Shown in pieces: positions 1 to 8,743 of a stretch of 64,000 nt of DNA. Source of the stretch: Virgisporangium aliadipatigenens (GTDB taxonomy: Bacteria > Actinomycetota > Actinomycetes > Mycobacteriales > Micromonosporaceae); contig NZ_BOPF01000004.1 of NCBI RefSeq assembly GCF_016863615.1, forward strand, positions 310,001-374,000, in the 5' to 3' direction. The first letter of the stretch is position 1, and each line of letters starts with the position of its first letter. Made by a program: the position numbers and the translations under genes. The notes below the pieces were generated by a model that searched no databases, was not told where the DNA came from, and worked only from the letters and a program-made list of their open reading frames with translations.

Positions 1-106
1 ACCAAGGTCGATCGATGATCATCGGTTCTTGACAGGTGAAATGGCAGATCCACCTTGTGGAAACATAGTGCGATCGACACGTTTCACACCGTAACGTCGG
101 CGGCTT

Positions 107-1792
107 ATGAAGGATCTGCCCGTCGCCGACCCCGGCGAGCCTGATCATCGCAACGCGACCCGCTATTTGATCTGGCTGGCGCGCACCCAGGCGGCCACTC
201 TGGCCGGCGGGGTGGCTTTCGGCATCGCGTGGATGGCCGCACCGGCGTTCATGCCGGCGGTCATCGGGCGCGCCGTCGACGCCATCGCGGCCGGCGACCA
301 GGGGGACCTCTCGGAAGCCACCGCCGTGCTGATCGGCCTCGGCTGCCTGCAGGCGGTCGCCGGCATCATGCGCCACCGGTTCGCCGTGACCAACTGGCTC
401 AGTGCCGCGTACCGCACCGTCCAGGTGACCGTCCGGCACGCCACCCGGCTCGGTGCGACGCTCACCCAGCGGGTCGCCGCCGGCGAGGTCGTCGCCATCG
501 GCACCTCCGACATCGGGCAGCTCGGCAACGCCATGGACGTGACCGCCCGCGCCGCCGGGGCGATCTTCGCGATCGTCGTGGTTACCGTGCTGCTGCTGTC
601 CGTCTCGCTGCCGCTCGGGCTCGTGGTCGTCGTCGGGGTGCCGGTGCTGATGGGCATCGTGGCCGTGCTGCTGCGGCCGCTGCACCGGCGTTCGCAGGAG
701 TACCGCGAGCTCACCGGCGACCTGACCAACCGGGCCGGGGACATCGTCGCCGGCCTGCGGGTGCTGCGCGGCGTCGGCGGCGAGTCGGTTTTCGCGGCCC
801 GGTACCGGGAGCGCTCTCAGGAGGTCCGCGCCGCCGGCGTCAACGTCGCCCGCGTCGACTCCGTGCTCAAGGCGGCCCAGATCCTCGTGCCCGGCCTGTT
901 CGTGATGCTGGTGACCTGGCTCGGTGCGCGGTTCGCGCTCGACGGGCGGATCAGCGTCGGCGAACTGGTCGCGTTCTACGGGTACGCGACGTTCCTGATC
1001 ATGCCGCTGCGCAATCTCACCGAGGCCGCCGACCGGCTCATCCGCGGACACGTGGCCGCCCGGCGGGTCGTGCGGCTGCTGCAGCTCACCCCGGAGGTGA
1101 CCGACCCCGAACAGCCCCTGCCGATGCCGCCCGACGGCGACCTGCACGATCCCGAGTCCGGGGTGCACGTGCGCGCCGGCGGCGTCACCGCGATCGCCGC
1201 CGACAACCCCGCCGACGCGCAGCGCATCGCCGACCGCCTCGGTCGCTACGACCCCGACAGCCGGGTGCTGCTCGGTGGCGTTCCCCTGAGCAAGCTGCCG
1301 GTGGCGGCGGTCCGGGAGCGGATCCTCGTCGCCGACAACGACGCGCGCCTCTTCAACGGACCCCTGCACGCCGAGCTGGGCGGCCCCCGCGACCGCCTGC
1401 CCGGGGCGCTGCACGCCGCCAGTGCCGGCGACGTGATCACCGCGCTGCCCAAGGGGCTCGACACGCCGATCGTCGAACGCGGCCGGGAGTTCTCCGGGGG
1501 CCAGCAGCAGCGGCTGCGGCTGGCCCGGGCGCTCCAGGCCGACCCGCCCGTCCTCGTTCTCGTCGAGCCGACCAGCGCGGTCGACGCGCACACGGAGGCG
1601 CGCATCGCCGCGCGCCTGGCCGGGCACCGGAGGGGACGGACCACCGTCATCTGCACCACGAGCCCGCTCCTGCTCGACCGCGCCGACTACGTCGTCCACG
1701 TGGTCTCCGGCCGGGCGGCCGCCGAGGGACGCCACCGGGAGCTGCTCGAACGCTCACCCGCCTACCGCGCGACGGTCGGCCGCCAGCCATAA
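107..1792 (+). CDS. ABC exporter half-transporter with degenerate ATP site
   Basis: This 561-residue protein has an N-terminal six-helix exporter membrane domain (about residues 25-330) and a C-terminal nucleotide-binding domain. The ATPase domain is unusual. The expected Walker A (GxxGxGKST) is absent and replaced by a GGVTAIAADNPADAQ stretch. Walker B reads VLVLVEPTSAVD, with Val in place of the Asp. The ABC signature EFSGGQQQRLRLARAL is intact, and the H-loop His is replaced by Ser or Thr (ICTTSP). The next gene starts 44 bp downstream and encodes the complementary half, so the two probably form one heterodimeric exporter. The substrate cannot be told from sequence. The ATG start gives a normal N-terminus with a basic segment before the first helix. 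Confidence 0.9.
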   Translation: MKDLPVADPGEPDHRNATRYLIWLARTQAATLAGGVAFGIAWMAAPAFMPAVIGRAVDAIAAGDQGDLSEATAVLIGLGCLQAVAGIMRHRFAVTNWLSAAYRTVQVTVRHATRLGATLTQRVAAGEVVAIGTSDIGQLGNAMDVTARAAGAIFAIVVVTVLLLSVSLPLGLVVVVGVPVLMGIVAVLLRPLHRRSQEYRELTGDLTNRAGDIVAGLRVLRGVGGESVFAARYRERSQEVRAAGVNVARVDSVLKAAQILVPGLFVMLVTWLGARFALDGRISVGELVAFYGYATFLIMPLRNLTEAADRLIRGHVAARRVVRLLQLTPEVTDPEQPLPMPPDGDLHDPESGVHVRAGGVTAIAADNPADAQRIADRLGRYDPDSRVLLGGVPLSKLPVAAVRERILVADNDARLFNGPLHAELGGPRDRLPGALHAASAGDVITALPKGLDTPIVERGREFSGGQQQRLRLARALQADPPVLVLVEPTSAVDAHTEARIAARLAGHRRGRTTVICTTSPLLLDRADYVVHVVSGRAAAEGRHRELLERSPAYRATVGRQP

Positions 1793-1836
1793 GCGGGCGC
1801 CGCCACCGAGTACCGCCAGATCAGAGGGGGTCGCCC

Positions 1837-3672
1837 GTGCTTCCGGTCGCCGACGCGCCCAGTGTCCGTCGATACGCCCGTGAGTTACTCGCCCGCTATC
1901 CGGGGCGGTTGGCCACCGCGCTCGGGTTGCACGCGCTCGCCGCCGCGAGCGGACTGGCCGCACCGCGCCTGTTGGGCGAACTCGTCCAGGGCGTGCACAC
2001 CGGCACGACCGGCTGGACGGTCGACCGGATCGCGATCGCCATCGCGTTCTTCGTCGTCGTGCAGGCGGTGCTGGTCAACCTGGCCACGTACGCGTCGGCC
2101 CGGCTGGGTGAGCGGGTGCTCGCCGAGCTGCGCGAGGAGTTCGTCGAACGGGTACTCGCCCTGCCGCTGTCCACAGTGGAGCGGGCCGGCAGCGGCGACC
2201 TGATCACCCGCTCCTCCCGCGACGTGGCCGCCCTGTCGAACTCCGTGCGGTACGCCGTTCCGGAGATCCTCATCGCCGCGGTGACCGTGGTGCTGACCGT
2301 CGCCGGCCTGATCGCGGTGGCCCCGCTCCTGGCGCTGCTGTCCGTGGTGTCGCTGCCGGTGCTGGTTCTCGGCACCCGCTGGTACCTGCGCCGGGCGCCG
2401 GCCGGCTACCTGCGCGAGAACGCCGCCTACACCGACCTGATGGACGGGCTCGCCGAGACGGTCGAGGGCGCGCGCACCGTGGAGGCGCTGCGGACGGCCG
2501 GTCGCCGGCAGGCCCGCACCAAGGTCGACCTGCGCCGCTCGTACCGGACCGAGCGGTACACGCTGTACCTGCGCACCGTGTGGTTCCCGGTCGCCGATCT
2601 GGCCTATCTGCTGCCGACCGTCGCCACACTGCTCGCCGGCGGTTGGATGTACCTCGCCGGCTGGGTGACGCTGGGCCAGGTCACCGCCGGAACCCTGTAC
2701 GTGCAGCAGCTCGTCGACCCGCTCGACCGGTTCCTCTCGTGGCTGGACGAGCTGCAGGTCGGCGGCGCGTCGCTGGCCCGGATCCTGGGGGTGGCGCACG
2801 TTCCGGACGATCGGGTGCCGGTGCCGGAGAAGCCGGTCGGGCGGCAGCTCGCGGCGTGCGGCGTGCGCTACTCCTATGTGGACGGTCGGGACGTGCTGCA
2901 CGGCATCGACCTGGTGGTGCGCCCCGGCGAGCGGCTGGCCGTGGTGGGCCCGTCGGGCGCCGGCAAGTCCACGCTCGGCCGGCTCCTCGCCGGGGTCGCG
3001 CCGCCGCGCGTCGGGTCGGTCGCCGTCGGCGGCGTCCCGCTGGTCGGCCTGCCCCTGCCGGAGCTGCGCGGTTCGGTTGCCCTGGTCACCCAGGAGCACC
3101 ACGTTTTCGCGGGAACGCTCAGAGACAACGTCTCGCTGGCCAGACCCGACGCCAACGCCGTGCAGATCCGCGCCGCGCTGCGCGCGGTCGACGCGCTGCG
3201 CTGGGTGGAGGCGCTGCCGCAGGGGCTCGACACGGTGGTGGGCTCCGGCGGCCGCCAGCTCTCCCCGGCGCAGGCGCAGCAGGTGGCGCTGGCCCGGCTG
3301 GTGCTGGCCGACCCGCACACGCTCGTCCTGGACGAGGCGACCTCGCTGATCGACCCGCGCGCCGCCCGGCACCTCGAACGTTCGCTCGCCGCCGTGCTGC
3401 ACGGCCGCACCGTGATCGCGATCGCGCACCGGCTCTTCTCCGCGCACGACGCCGACCGCGTCGCCGTGGTGATCGACGGCCACATCACCGAACTGGGCAG
3501 CCACGACGACCTGGTCGCCGCCGGCGGCGCGTACGCCGACCTGTGGCGTTCCTGGCAGGCGGACCTACCGCGCCAGGGAGTACAGGACGGCGAAGAGGAT
3601 CACCACGGCAAGGGCCACGCAAAAGGCCACGACCAGTGGGCGCGTGTCCGGGGTGGGCTCGTGTCGGGGTAG
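1837..3672 (+). CDS. ABC exporter half-transporter, catalytic partner
   Basis: I chose the GTG at 1837, preceded by AGAGGGGG, giving 611 residues. The membrane domain covers about residues 15-310 and the nucleotide-binding domain about 345-575. It has an intact Walker A (VGPSGAGKSTL), Q-loop (VTQEHH), Walker B (LVLDEATSLID) and H-loop (IAIAHRL). Its signature is non-canonical (QLSPAQAQQ instead of LSGGQ). This is the mirror image of the preceding gene, as expected for a heterodimeric exporter with one consensus ATP site made from this Walker A/B and the partner's signature. The last ~30 residues are polar and His-rich and run 108 bp into the convergent DUF1707 gene. Confidence 0.92.
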   Translation: MLPVADAPSVRRYARELLARYPGRLATALGLHALAAASGLAAPRLLGELVQGVHTGTTGWTVDRIAIAIAFFVVVQAVLVNLATYASARLGERVLAELREEFVERVLALPLSTVERAGSGDLITRSSRDVAALSNSVRYAVPEILIAAVTVVLTVAGLIAVAPLLALLSVVSLPVLVLGTRWYLRRAPAGYLRENAAYTDLMDGLAETVEGARTVEALRTAGRRQARTKVDLRRSYRTERYTLYLRTVWFPVADLAYLLPTVATLLAGGWMYLAGWVTLGQVTAGTLYVQQLVDPLDRFLSWLDELQVGGASLARILGVAHVPDDRVPVPEKPVGRQLAACGVRYSYVDGRDVLHGIDLVVRPGERLAVVGPSGAGKSTLGRLLAGVAPPRVGSVAVGGVPLVGLPLPELRGSVALVTQEHHVFAGTLRDNVSLARPDANAVQIRAALRAVDALRWVEALPQGLDTVVGSGGRQLSPAQAQQVALARLVLADPHTLVLDEATSLIDPRAARHLERSLAAVLHGRTVIAIAHRLFSAHDADRVAVVIDGHITELGSHDDLVAAGGAYADLWRSWQADLPRQGVQDGEEDHHGKGHAKGHDQWARVRGGLVSG

Positions 3673-3840
3673 GTCGGCGACGGTGGCGCGCAGCTCGTCG
3701 AGCGTGCGCGCCTCGACGACCACGGCCGCCCGGTCGGCGAACTCGTCGAGGGTCAACCGGCCCGCGGCGGTGTGCTCACGCAGCGCGTCCATGGTCCGTT
3801 CGCGGTCCGCGTCGGAGGCCCGTACCTGCACGGCTGACAC
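3565..3840 (-). CDS. DUF1707 (SHOCT-like) membrane protein
   Basis: This 91-residue protein starts at GTG 3840, with AAGAGG five bases upstream. Residues 5-58 match the DUF1707 family common in actinobacteria, with the pattern RASDADRERT followed by AAGRLTLDEFADR. A single C-terminal transmembrane helix follows (about residues 70-89). The function is unknown; family members are usually small envelope-associated proteins. Its 3' end lies inside the end of the convergent ABC gene, and its start lies only 15 bp from the divergent GNAT gene, so the two promoters must overlap. Confidence 0.8.
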   Translation of the reverse strand: MSAVQVRASDADRERTMDALREHTAAGRLTLDEFADRAAVVVEARTLDELRATVADLPRHEPTPDTRPLVVAFCVALAVVILFAVLYSLAR

Positions 3841-3842
3841 CG

Positions 3843-3848
3843 TAACCT
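3843..3848 (+). promoter_or_regulatory. -10 hexamer of a probably leaderless GNAT mRNA
   Basis: TAACCT matches the actinobacterial TANNNT -10 pattern and lies exactly 7 nt before the GTG at 3856, where no ribosome binding site is present. Transcription would start at or next to the start codon. Confidence 0.45.
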
Positions 3849-3855
3849 CTTCGGC

Positions 3856-4608
3856 GTGGAAGTGACCACGATCAGTCTCGCGGACCGGCCGGATCTGGCC
3901 GACCGGGTGTTCGCGATCCCGTACGCGGAGGCCGACGGCCGCTTCATGGCGGGAAACCTGGCCGCCGCCCTGATGCGCCGCACCCGACTGGCGGCGCGCT
4001 GGCCGCAGTACGTGGTGGCCGTGCTCGACGGGGACGGGACACCGGTGGCGCGCGGGGTGAGCGTGCCGTTCGCGGCGACGGCGCCGGGCCGCACGCGGTA
4101 CCCGTCCGGCGGGTGGGACCAGGTGGCGGTCTGGGCGGCCGAGGACGCGCTCGACGGGCGGGTCGGGGAGACGCTGTGCGCGCTGGAGGTGGCCGTTCAT
4201 CCGGAGGTGCGCGGGCGCAACCTCGCCGGCCGTACACTCATCGCCCTGCGGGACAACGCTTCGCGGCTCGGGTTCGGCGATCTGATCGTGCCGGTGCGGC
4301 CGCCGGCCAAGGCGCTGGAGCCGGAGGTGCCGATCGCGGAGTACGTCGCCCGGCTGCGGGCGGACGGGCTGCCGGCCGATCCGTGGCTGCGGGTCCACGT
4401 GCGCCTCGGCGGCGAGGTCGTCGGGATCGCCTCCCACTCGGGAACGGTCTGCGCCCCGCTCGCCGACTGGCGGGCCTGGACGGGACTGCCGTTCGACGTG
4501 GAAGGGCCGGTCTGCGTGGGCGGCGGGCTCGTGCCGGTGTTCGTGTCCACCGCCCTCGACCTGGGGATCTACGTAGAGCCGAACATCTGGGTCCGGCACC
4601 GTTTCTAG
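3856..4608 (+). CDS. GNAT-family N-acetyltransferase-like protein
   Basis: This 250-residue protein starts with GTG. The central part (about residues 95-145) has the GNAT acetyl-CoA motif A pattern: a strand LCALEVAVHPEVRGRNLAG followed by a helix with RDNASRLGFGDLIVPVRP. The C-terminal third resembles actinobacterial proteins annotated only as GNAT acetyltransferases. The acceptor substrate is not predictable. It diverges from the DUF1707 gene and its stop overlaps the end of the convergent ybaK gene by 4 bp. No ribosome binding site precedes the start, which suggests a leaderless message. Confidence 0.75.
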   Translation: MEVTTISLADRPDLADRVFAIPYAEADGRFMAGNLAAALMRRTRLAARWPQYVVAVLDGDGTPVARGVSVPFAATAPGRTRYPSGGWDQVAVWAAEDALDGRVGETLCALEVAVHPEVRGRNLAGRTLIALRDNASRLGFGDLIVPVRPPAKALEPEVPIAEYVARLRADGLPADPWLRVHVRLGGEVVGIASHSGTVCAPLADWRAWTGLPFDVEGPVCVGGGLVPVFVSTALDLGIYVEPNIWVRHRF

Positions 4609-5096
4609 CCCCTGATGGGCGCGCTGCTGCCGCCGGTGAGGCGCAACAGGTCGGCCGCCGCGAGTTCGACCTCCAGGCCGCGCCGACCCGCCGAGACGTA
4701 CACGGTGTCGAACCCCTCCGCCGACGCGTCGAGCACCACCGGCAGCCGCTTGCGCTGGCCGAGCGGGCTGATCCCGCCCCGGACGTAGCCGGTGGCGCGT
4801 TCGGCGGCGACCGGGTCGGCCATCGCGGCCCGCTTCCCGCCGACCGCCGCGGCGAGGGCCTTCAGGTCCAGGGAACCGGTCACCGGCACCACGCCGACCA
4901 CGAGCGCGCCGTCGACCTCGGCGACCAGCGTCTTGAAGATCCGTTCGGCGGGGATGCCGAGCGCCTCGGCGGCCTCGGTGCCGTAGGACTCTGCGCGTGG
5001 GTCGTGCCGGTACTCGTGCACCCGGTGCGTGACCTTCTGCTTCTTCAACAGCGCCGTCGCCGGCGTTCCCTGACCCGCCACGCGAACATCATCCAA
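4605..5096 (-). CDS. ybaK: YbaK/EbsC-type Cys-tRNA(Pro) deacylase
   Basis: This 163-residue protein of the YbaK/prolyl-tRNA editing superfamily hydrolyses mischarged Cys-tRNA(Pro) in trans. Features seen are the N-terminal HRVHEYRHDP strand, the conserved Lys of IFKTLVAEVDGALVVGVVPV, and the GKRAAMADP and TGYVRGGISPLGQRKRLPV segments typical of YbaK. The length is normal for the family. It is the last gene of a minus-strand run (ROK regulator, methyltransferase, ybaK). Its start lies inside the 3' end of the methyltransferase gene (8 bp overlap), which suggests translational coupling. Confidence 0.93.
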   Translation of the reverse strand: MDDVRVAGQGTPATALLKKQKVTHRVHEYRHDPRAESYGTEAAEALGIPAERIFKTLVAEVDGALVVGVVPVTGSLDLKALAAAVGGKRAAMADPVAAERATGYVRGGISPLGQRKRLPVVLDASAEGFDTVYVSAGRRGLEVELAAADLLRLTGGSSAPIRG

Positions 5097-6237
5097 CAGG
5101 CTTGCAGAGCACCGCCGTGCCGGCCCCGGCGACCTTCGTCAGCAGCAGCACACCGCCGTCGGGGCCGGCGAGCTTCAGCTCCTTGCGCAGGCGTTCGACG
5201 TCCTGGGCGGAACCCCGCTTGCGGATCTCCAGCCGGCCGATGCCGCGTTCGCGGAGCGCGGCGCGCAGCCGCTTGACGTGCAGCGGCAGCGTCTCGACGA
5301 CCTCCAGGCACCGCGCGAACGGAGTGTCCACCGGCGCGTCCGCGTAGACGAACGCGATCGTCGGGTCCGCGATGGTGCCGCCGACCGTCGCGGCGAACTC
5401 CGCCACCAGGCCGGCTCTGGTGACGGCGCCGTCGGGGTCGAAGACGTACCGGCGCACGGCTCCCACCGGGGCGGCGATCAGGCCGGTGCCGGTCAGTTCC
5501 GCGACGCCGTCGTCCGCGGTGTGGATCGTGGCCCGGCGGGGGACCCGCGCCAGCGCGGGCGCCCACAGGCACGCCTCCACCAGGTCCCGGCCCACCGACA
5601 CCCACTGCGCCTCGAAGCCCGGCGGGATCACCCCGTGGTCCAGCCCCGGCGCCAGCTTCAGCACGGTGCGCGGGACCCGTTCGTGCAGGGAGATCACGAA
5701 GTCCCACGACGGCGACAGGCCCTCCGTGGAGAAGACCCGCCGGCCGCCGGCCGTGCGCCGCGCCGGATCCGCGAACACGGCGTCCACAGTGGACAGATCG
5801 AAGCCGGCGGCGTCGCCGACGACCACGGTCGCCGGCAGCCCGCGCAGATTGGCCCTGGCCAGAGCGGCCGTCTCCGGATCGGCCTCCACCGCGTGCACCG
5901 CGAGCCCGGCCCGCGCGAAGGCCAACGAATCGGCTCCGATGCCGCAGCCGAGATCGGCGACCGTGTGCGCACCCGCGGACGAGAGCCGGGCCGCCCGGTG
6001 CCGGGCCACGATCCAGCGGGTCGCCTGTTCCAGCGCCGTTCTCGTGAAGAAGAGCGAAGCGGCGAGCGGGCCGAACTTGCCCACGGCCCGGCGGCGCAGG
6101 GACGCCTGGGTAAGGGCCGCGGCCGCGACCTCCGGCGCGAACCCCTGCGCCCGCAACGCCGTTACCGCCTGCACCGGATCGCGGTCGCCGAGCGCGACGG
6201 CCGCATCGAGCGCGGCGGCAAAACCATCGGGAAACAC
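5089..6237 (-). CDS. class I SAM methyltransferase with THUMP-like C-terminal domain
   Basis: This 382-residue protein has the SAM-binding motif I VADLGCGIGADSLAFARAG (about residues 92-110), an acidic motif II (VHAVEADPE) and a FADPARR catalytic-type motif. The C-terminal ~130 residues match the THUMP-like domain of bacterial putative RNA methyltransferases, ending in LEIRKRGSAQDVERLR. The substrate is probably RNA, but the family has not been assigned an exact target that I can name. It is separated from the upstream ROK gene by one base and overlaps ybaK, so the three are likely co-translated. Confidence 0.85.
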   Translation of the reverse strand: MFPDGFAAALDAAVALGDRDPVQAVTALRAQGFAPEVAAAALTQASLRRRAVGKFGPLAASLFFTRTALEQATRWIVARHRAARLSSAGAHTVADLGCGIGADSLAFARAGLAVHAVEADPETAALARANLRGLPATVVVGDAAGFDLSTVDAVFADPARRTAGGRRVFSTEGLSPSWDFVISLHERVPRTVLKLAPGLDHGVIPPGFEAQWVSVGRDLVEACLWAPALARVPRRATIHTADDGVAELTGTGLIAAPVGAVRRYVFDPDGAVTRAGLVAEFAATVGGTIADPTIAFVYADAPVDTPFARCLEVVETLPLHVKRLRAALRERGIGRLEIRKRGSAQDVERLRKELKLAGPDGGVLLLTKVAGAGTAVLCKPVG

Positions 6238-6238
6238 G

Positions 6239-7456
6239 TCAGGGATTATCGGCCGCCGCTTCCAGGGGGTCCGCGAGCAGCGGCCCGAACGCCAACTCGG
6301 CGGCGCCGAGCAGCGCCGCGTCGTCCCCGAGCGCCGGCGTGCGCAGCCGGACGTGCTCGCGGCAGGCGGGCAGCCCGTTGCGGTTGAGCCGGCTGCGGAC
6401 CTGCGCGGCGGCGGCGATGTACACCTCGCGGAGGTTGCCGCCGAAGATCACCATCTCCGGGTTGAAGATGTTGACCAGGTTGGCCACGCCGAAGCCGAGC
6501 CAGTCGCCGACCTGCCGGATCGCGGCCTGCGCCTGCGCGTCGCCGCGCCCGGCCGCGTCGACGAGCGTCTCGACGGCCGCGCGGCCGGTGCCCGAGTCCG
6601 CGTCCCGCCCGGCCGCGTGCAGCAGCGCGTACTCGCCGATCTCGGTCTCCCAACAGCCGCGGGAACCGCAGTTGCACGGCTTGCCGTTCGGGTTGACGAC
6701 CATGTGGCCGACCTCCCCGCCGTAGCCGCCGTGGCCGCTGACCAGCCGCCCGCCCGCGATGATCCCGCCGCCGATGCCCGCGTCGCCGGTGACGTACACG
6801 ATGTTGTCGGTGTCGACGGCCACGCCCCGCACGTGTTCGGCGAGGGCGCTCAGGTCGGCGTTGTTGCGCACCGGAACGGCACGGTCGCCGCCCTGCACCT
6901 CGTCGCTGAGCACCTTCGCCAGCGCCTCGCCCAGCGGTTCGTCGATCCAGCCGAACTGCGGCCCGAGGCGCACCAGCCCGTCCTCGGCCCGGACCATCGC
7001 CGAGACGGCGGCGCCGCTTCCCACGTAACGCGCGGACGGGGATGCCGCGCGTTGCATCTCGCGTACGAAGTCGGCGAGCGGGGCGACCACATCGGCCGGG
7101 TCACGAACGCCGCGTGGTCGCCGGGCCTCGCGCCGGTCGAGAACCGCCCCGCCGAGCCCGATGCGGGCGGCGACGAGCCGGTCGACCTCGATCACCAGCG
7201 CGAACACGTAGACCTCGGCCTCCGGCCGGACGACCAGCGAGGGGCGCCCGGCCCGGCCGGACTGGTCCTGGGGAAGCCCCTCGGAGACCAGCCCGGCGGC
7301 CGTGAGATCAGCGGTCAACGCGCCGATGGTGCTCCGGTTCAGACCCAGGTGCGCCGTTAGCGCCGCGCGTGAGGTGGGGCCCCGCACGTGCACGTACCGC
7401 AGCAGCGCACCCAGGTTCTGTCGCCGGATCTCCTCCTGACTGGGACCTGCCCGCAT
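6239..7456 (-). CDS. ROK-family transcriptional regulator (XylR-like)
   Basis: This 405-residue protein has an N-terminal winged helix (about residues 8-65, with SRAALTAHLGLNRSTIGALTADL) followed by a ROK sugar-kinase-like domain. The glycine-rich VTGDAGIGGGIIAGG motif and the zinc-type cluster CNCGSRGCWE are visible. ROK repressors of this build respond to sugars. Its position directly downstream of a xylose-type ABC transporter on the same strand (19 bp from the permease gene) indicates that it controls that operon. Inference: it binds an operator in the region upstream of the binding-protein gene. Confidence 0.9.
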   Translation of the reverse strand: MRAGPSQEEIRRQNLGALLRYVHVRGPTSRAALTAHLGLNRSTIGALTADLTAAGLVSEGLPQDQSGRAGRPSLVVRPEAEVYVFALVIEVDRLVAARIGLGGAVLDRREARRPRGVRDPADVVAPLADFVREMQRAASPSARYVGSGAAVSAMVRAEDGLVRLGPQFGWIDEPLGEALAKVLSDEVQGGDRAVPVRNNADLSALAEHVRGVAVDTDNIVYVTGDAGIGGGIIAGGRLVSGHGGYGGEVGHMVVNPNGKPCNCGSRGCWETEIGEYALLHAAGRDADSGTGRAAVETLVDAAGRGDAQAQAAIRQVGDWLGFGVANLVNIFNPEMVIFGGNLREVYIAAAAQVRSRLNRNGLPACREHVRLRTPALGDDAALLGAAELAFGPLLADPLEAAADNP

Positions 7457-7474
7457 CAGTTATCCGCGCCCGCT

Positions 7475-8743
7475 CTACCTCAGACCGGCGGCGGCGGCCC
7501 GCTTGCGGGACAGCGCGTCGATCCCGGCGGCGAGCAGCAGCACCGCACCGGTGACCACGTACTTGACGCCGGCAGAGTAGCCGAGCAGGCCCATACCGTT
7601 GTCGATGACCGCGATGACGGCACCACCGAGAACGGCGTCGAGGACCCGCCCCTTCCCGCCGAAGAGGCTGGTGCCGCCGATGACGGCCGCGCCGACGGCG
7701 TAGAGGAGAACGTTGCTGCCGCCGGTGTTCGGGTCGACGGACTGCAGGCGCGACGCCGCGACGATGCCGCCGACCGCCGCCATGGTGGAGGAGATCATGA
7801 ACGCGGTGATCCTGATCCGGTCCACGCTGATACCGGCGCGACGGGCGGCTTCGGCGTTGCCGCCGACGGCGTACAGGTGCCGCCCGAACGCCGTGCGCTG
7901 CAGCACGAACGTCCACAGCAGGAGCAGCACCACGACGATCGGCACCACGATCGGCACGCCCTTGAGCGAGGTGATCAGCGTGTTGCGGCTGCGTTCGAGG
8001 TTGAGCACGAAGACGGCCGCACCGCCGATGAGGGCCAGGGCGCCGACCCGCGCGCCGATGACGCTGAACGGCTCCGCCGCGAGGCCCCGCTTCTTGCGCC
8101 CGAGCGCGCGGTTGACCTGGAGTGCGGCGTACCCGCCGACGCCGACGACGAGCAGCAGCCAGCCGAGCCACGGCGGCAGGTTCTTGTTCGCGACGGCGAT
8201 GATCACCGGGTCGGTAACCGAGATGATCTTGCCGCCGCTGATCATGATGAGCACGACGCCCTGGAACGCCAGGAACGCCGCCAGCGTCACCACGAACGAC
8301 GGGATCCCCACCTTGGAGACCAGCGTCCCCAGGAAGAGCCCGATCACCGTGCCGGTCACCAGCGCGAGCAGCACCGAGACGTACCACGGCCAGCCCCACG
8401 AGGTGAGCGTGACGGCCATGACCGCCGCGCAGACGCCGCTGGTGAAGCCCGCCGACAGGTCGATCTCGCCCAGCAGCAGAACGAACACCAGGCCCATGGC
8501 GATCACGATCACCGCGGCGCCCTGCGTGAACAGGTTCGCGAAGTTCTGCTCGGACGTGAACGTCGGCCGCATGACCGAGAACACCACGCACAGCACCGCG
8601 AGGCCGATGACGGCCGGCAGTGCGCCCATCTCGCCGCCGCGCAGCCGCTGCACGTACTGGCGGACGTGGCCCTTGAGCGTCGGGTCGACGGCCGGGACCC
8701 CGCCCTCCGTCTTGGCCGTCACGACAGCCTGTTGAGTGCTCAC
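7475..8743 (-). CDS. xylH: sugar ABC transporter permease, XylH type
   Basis: This 422-residue integral membrane protein has about ten predicted helices. It belongs to the ribose/xylose permease family, shown by the conserved VLLLGEIDLSAG block in the fourth helix region (about residues 110-121) and the GGTSLFGGKG segment near the C-terminus. The GTG start overlaps the stop of the ATPase gene (GTGA), so the two are translationally coupled. Xylose-type specificity is inferred from the long permease and the ROK regulator; other pentoses or related sugars are possible. Confidence 0.88.
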   Translation of the reverse strand: MSTQQAVVTAKTEGGVPAVDPTLKGHVRQYVQRLRGGEMGALPAVIGLAVLCVVFSVMRPTFTSEQNFANLFTQGAAVIVIAMGLVFVLLLGEIDLSAGFTSGVCAAVMAVTLTSWGWPWYVSVLLALVTGTVIGLFLGTLVSKVGIPSFVVTLAAFLAFQGVVLIMISGGKIISVTDPVIIAVANKNLPPWLGWLLLVVGVGGYAALQVNRALGRKKRGLAAEPFSVIGARVGALALIGGAAVFVLNLERSRNTLITSLKGVPIVVPIVVVLLLLWTFVLQRTAFGRHLYAVGGNAEAARRAGISVDRIRITAFMISSTMAAVGGIVAASRLQSVDPNTGGSNVLLYAVGAAVIGGTSLFGGKGRVLDAVLGGAVIAVIDNGMGLLGYSAGVKYVVTGAVLLLAAGIDALSRKRAAAAGLR

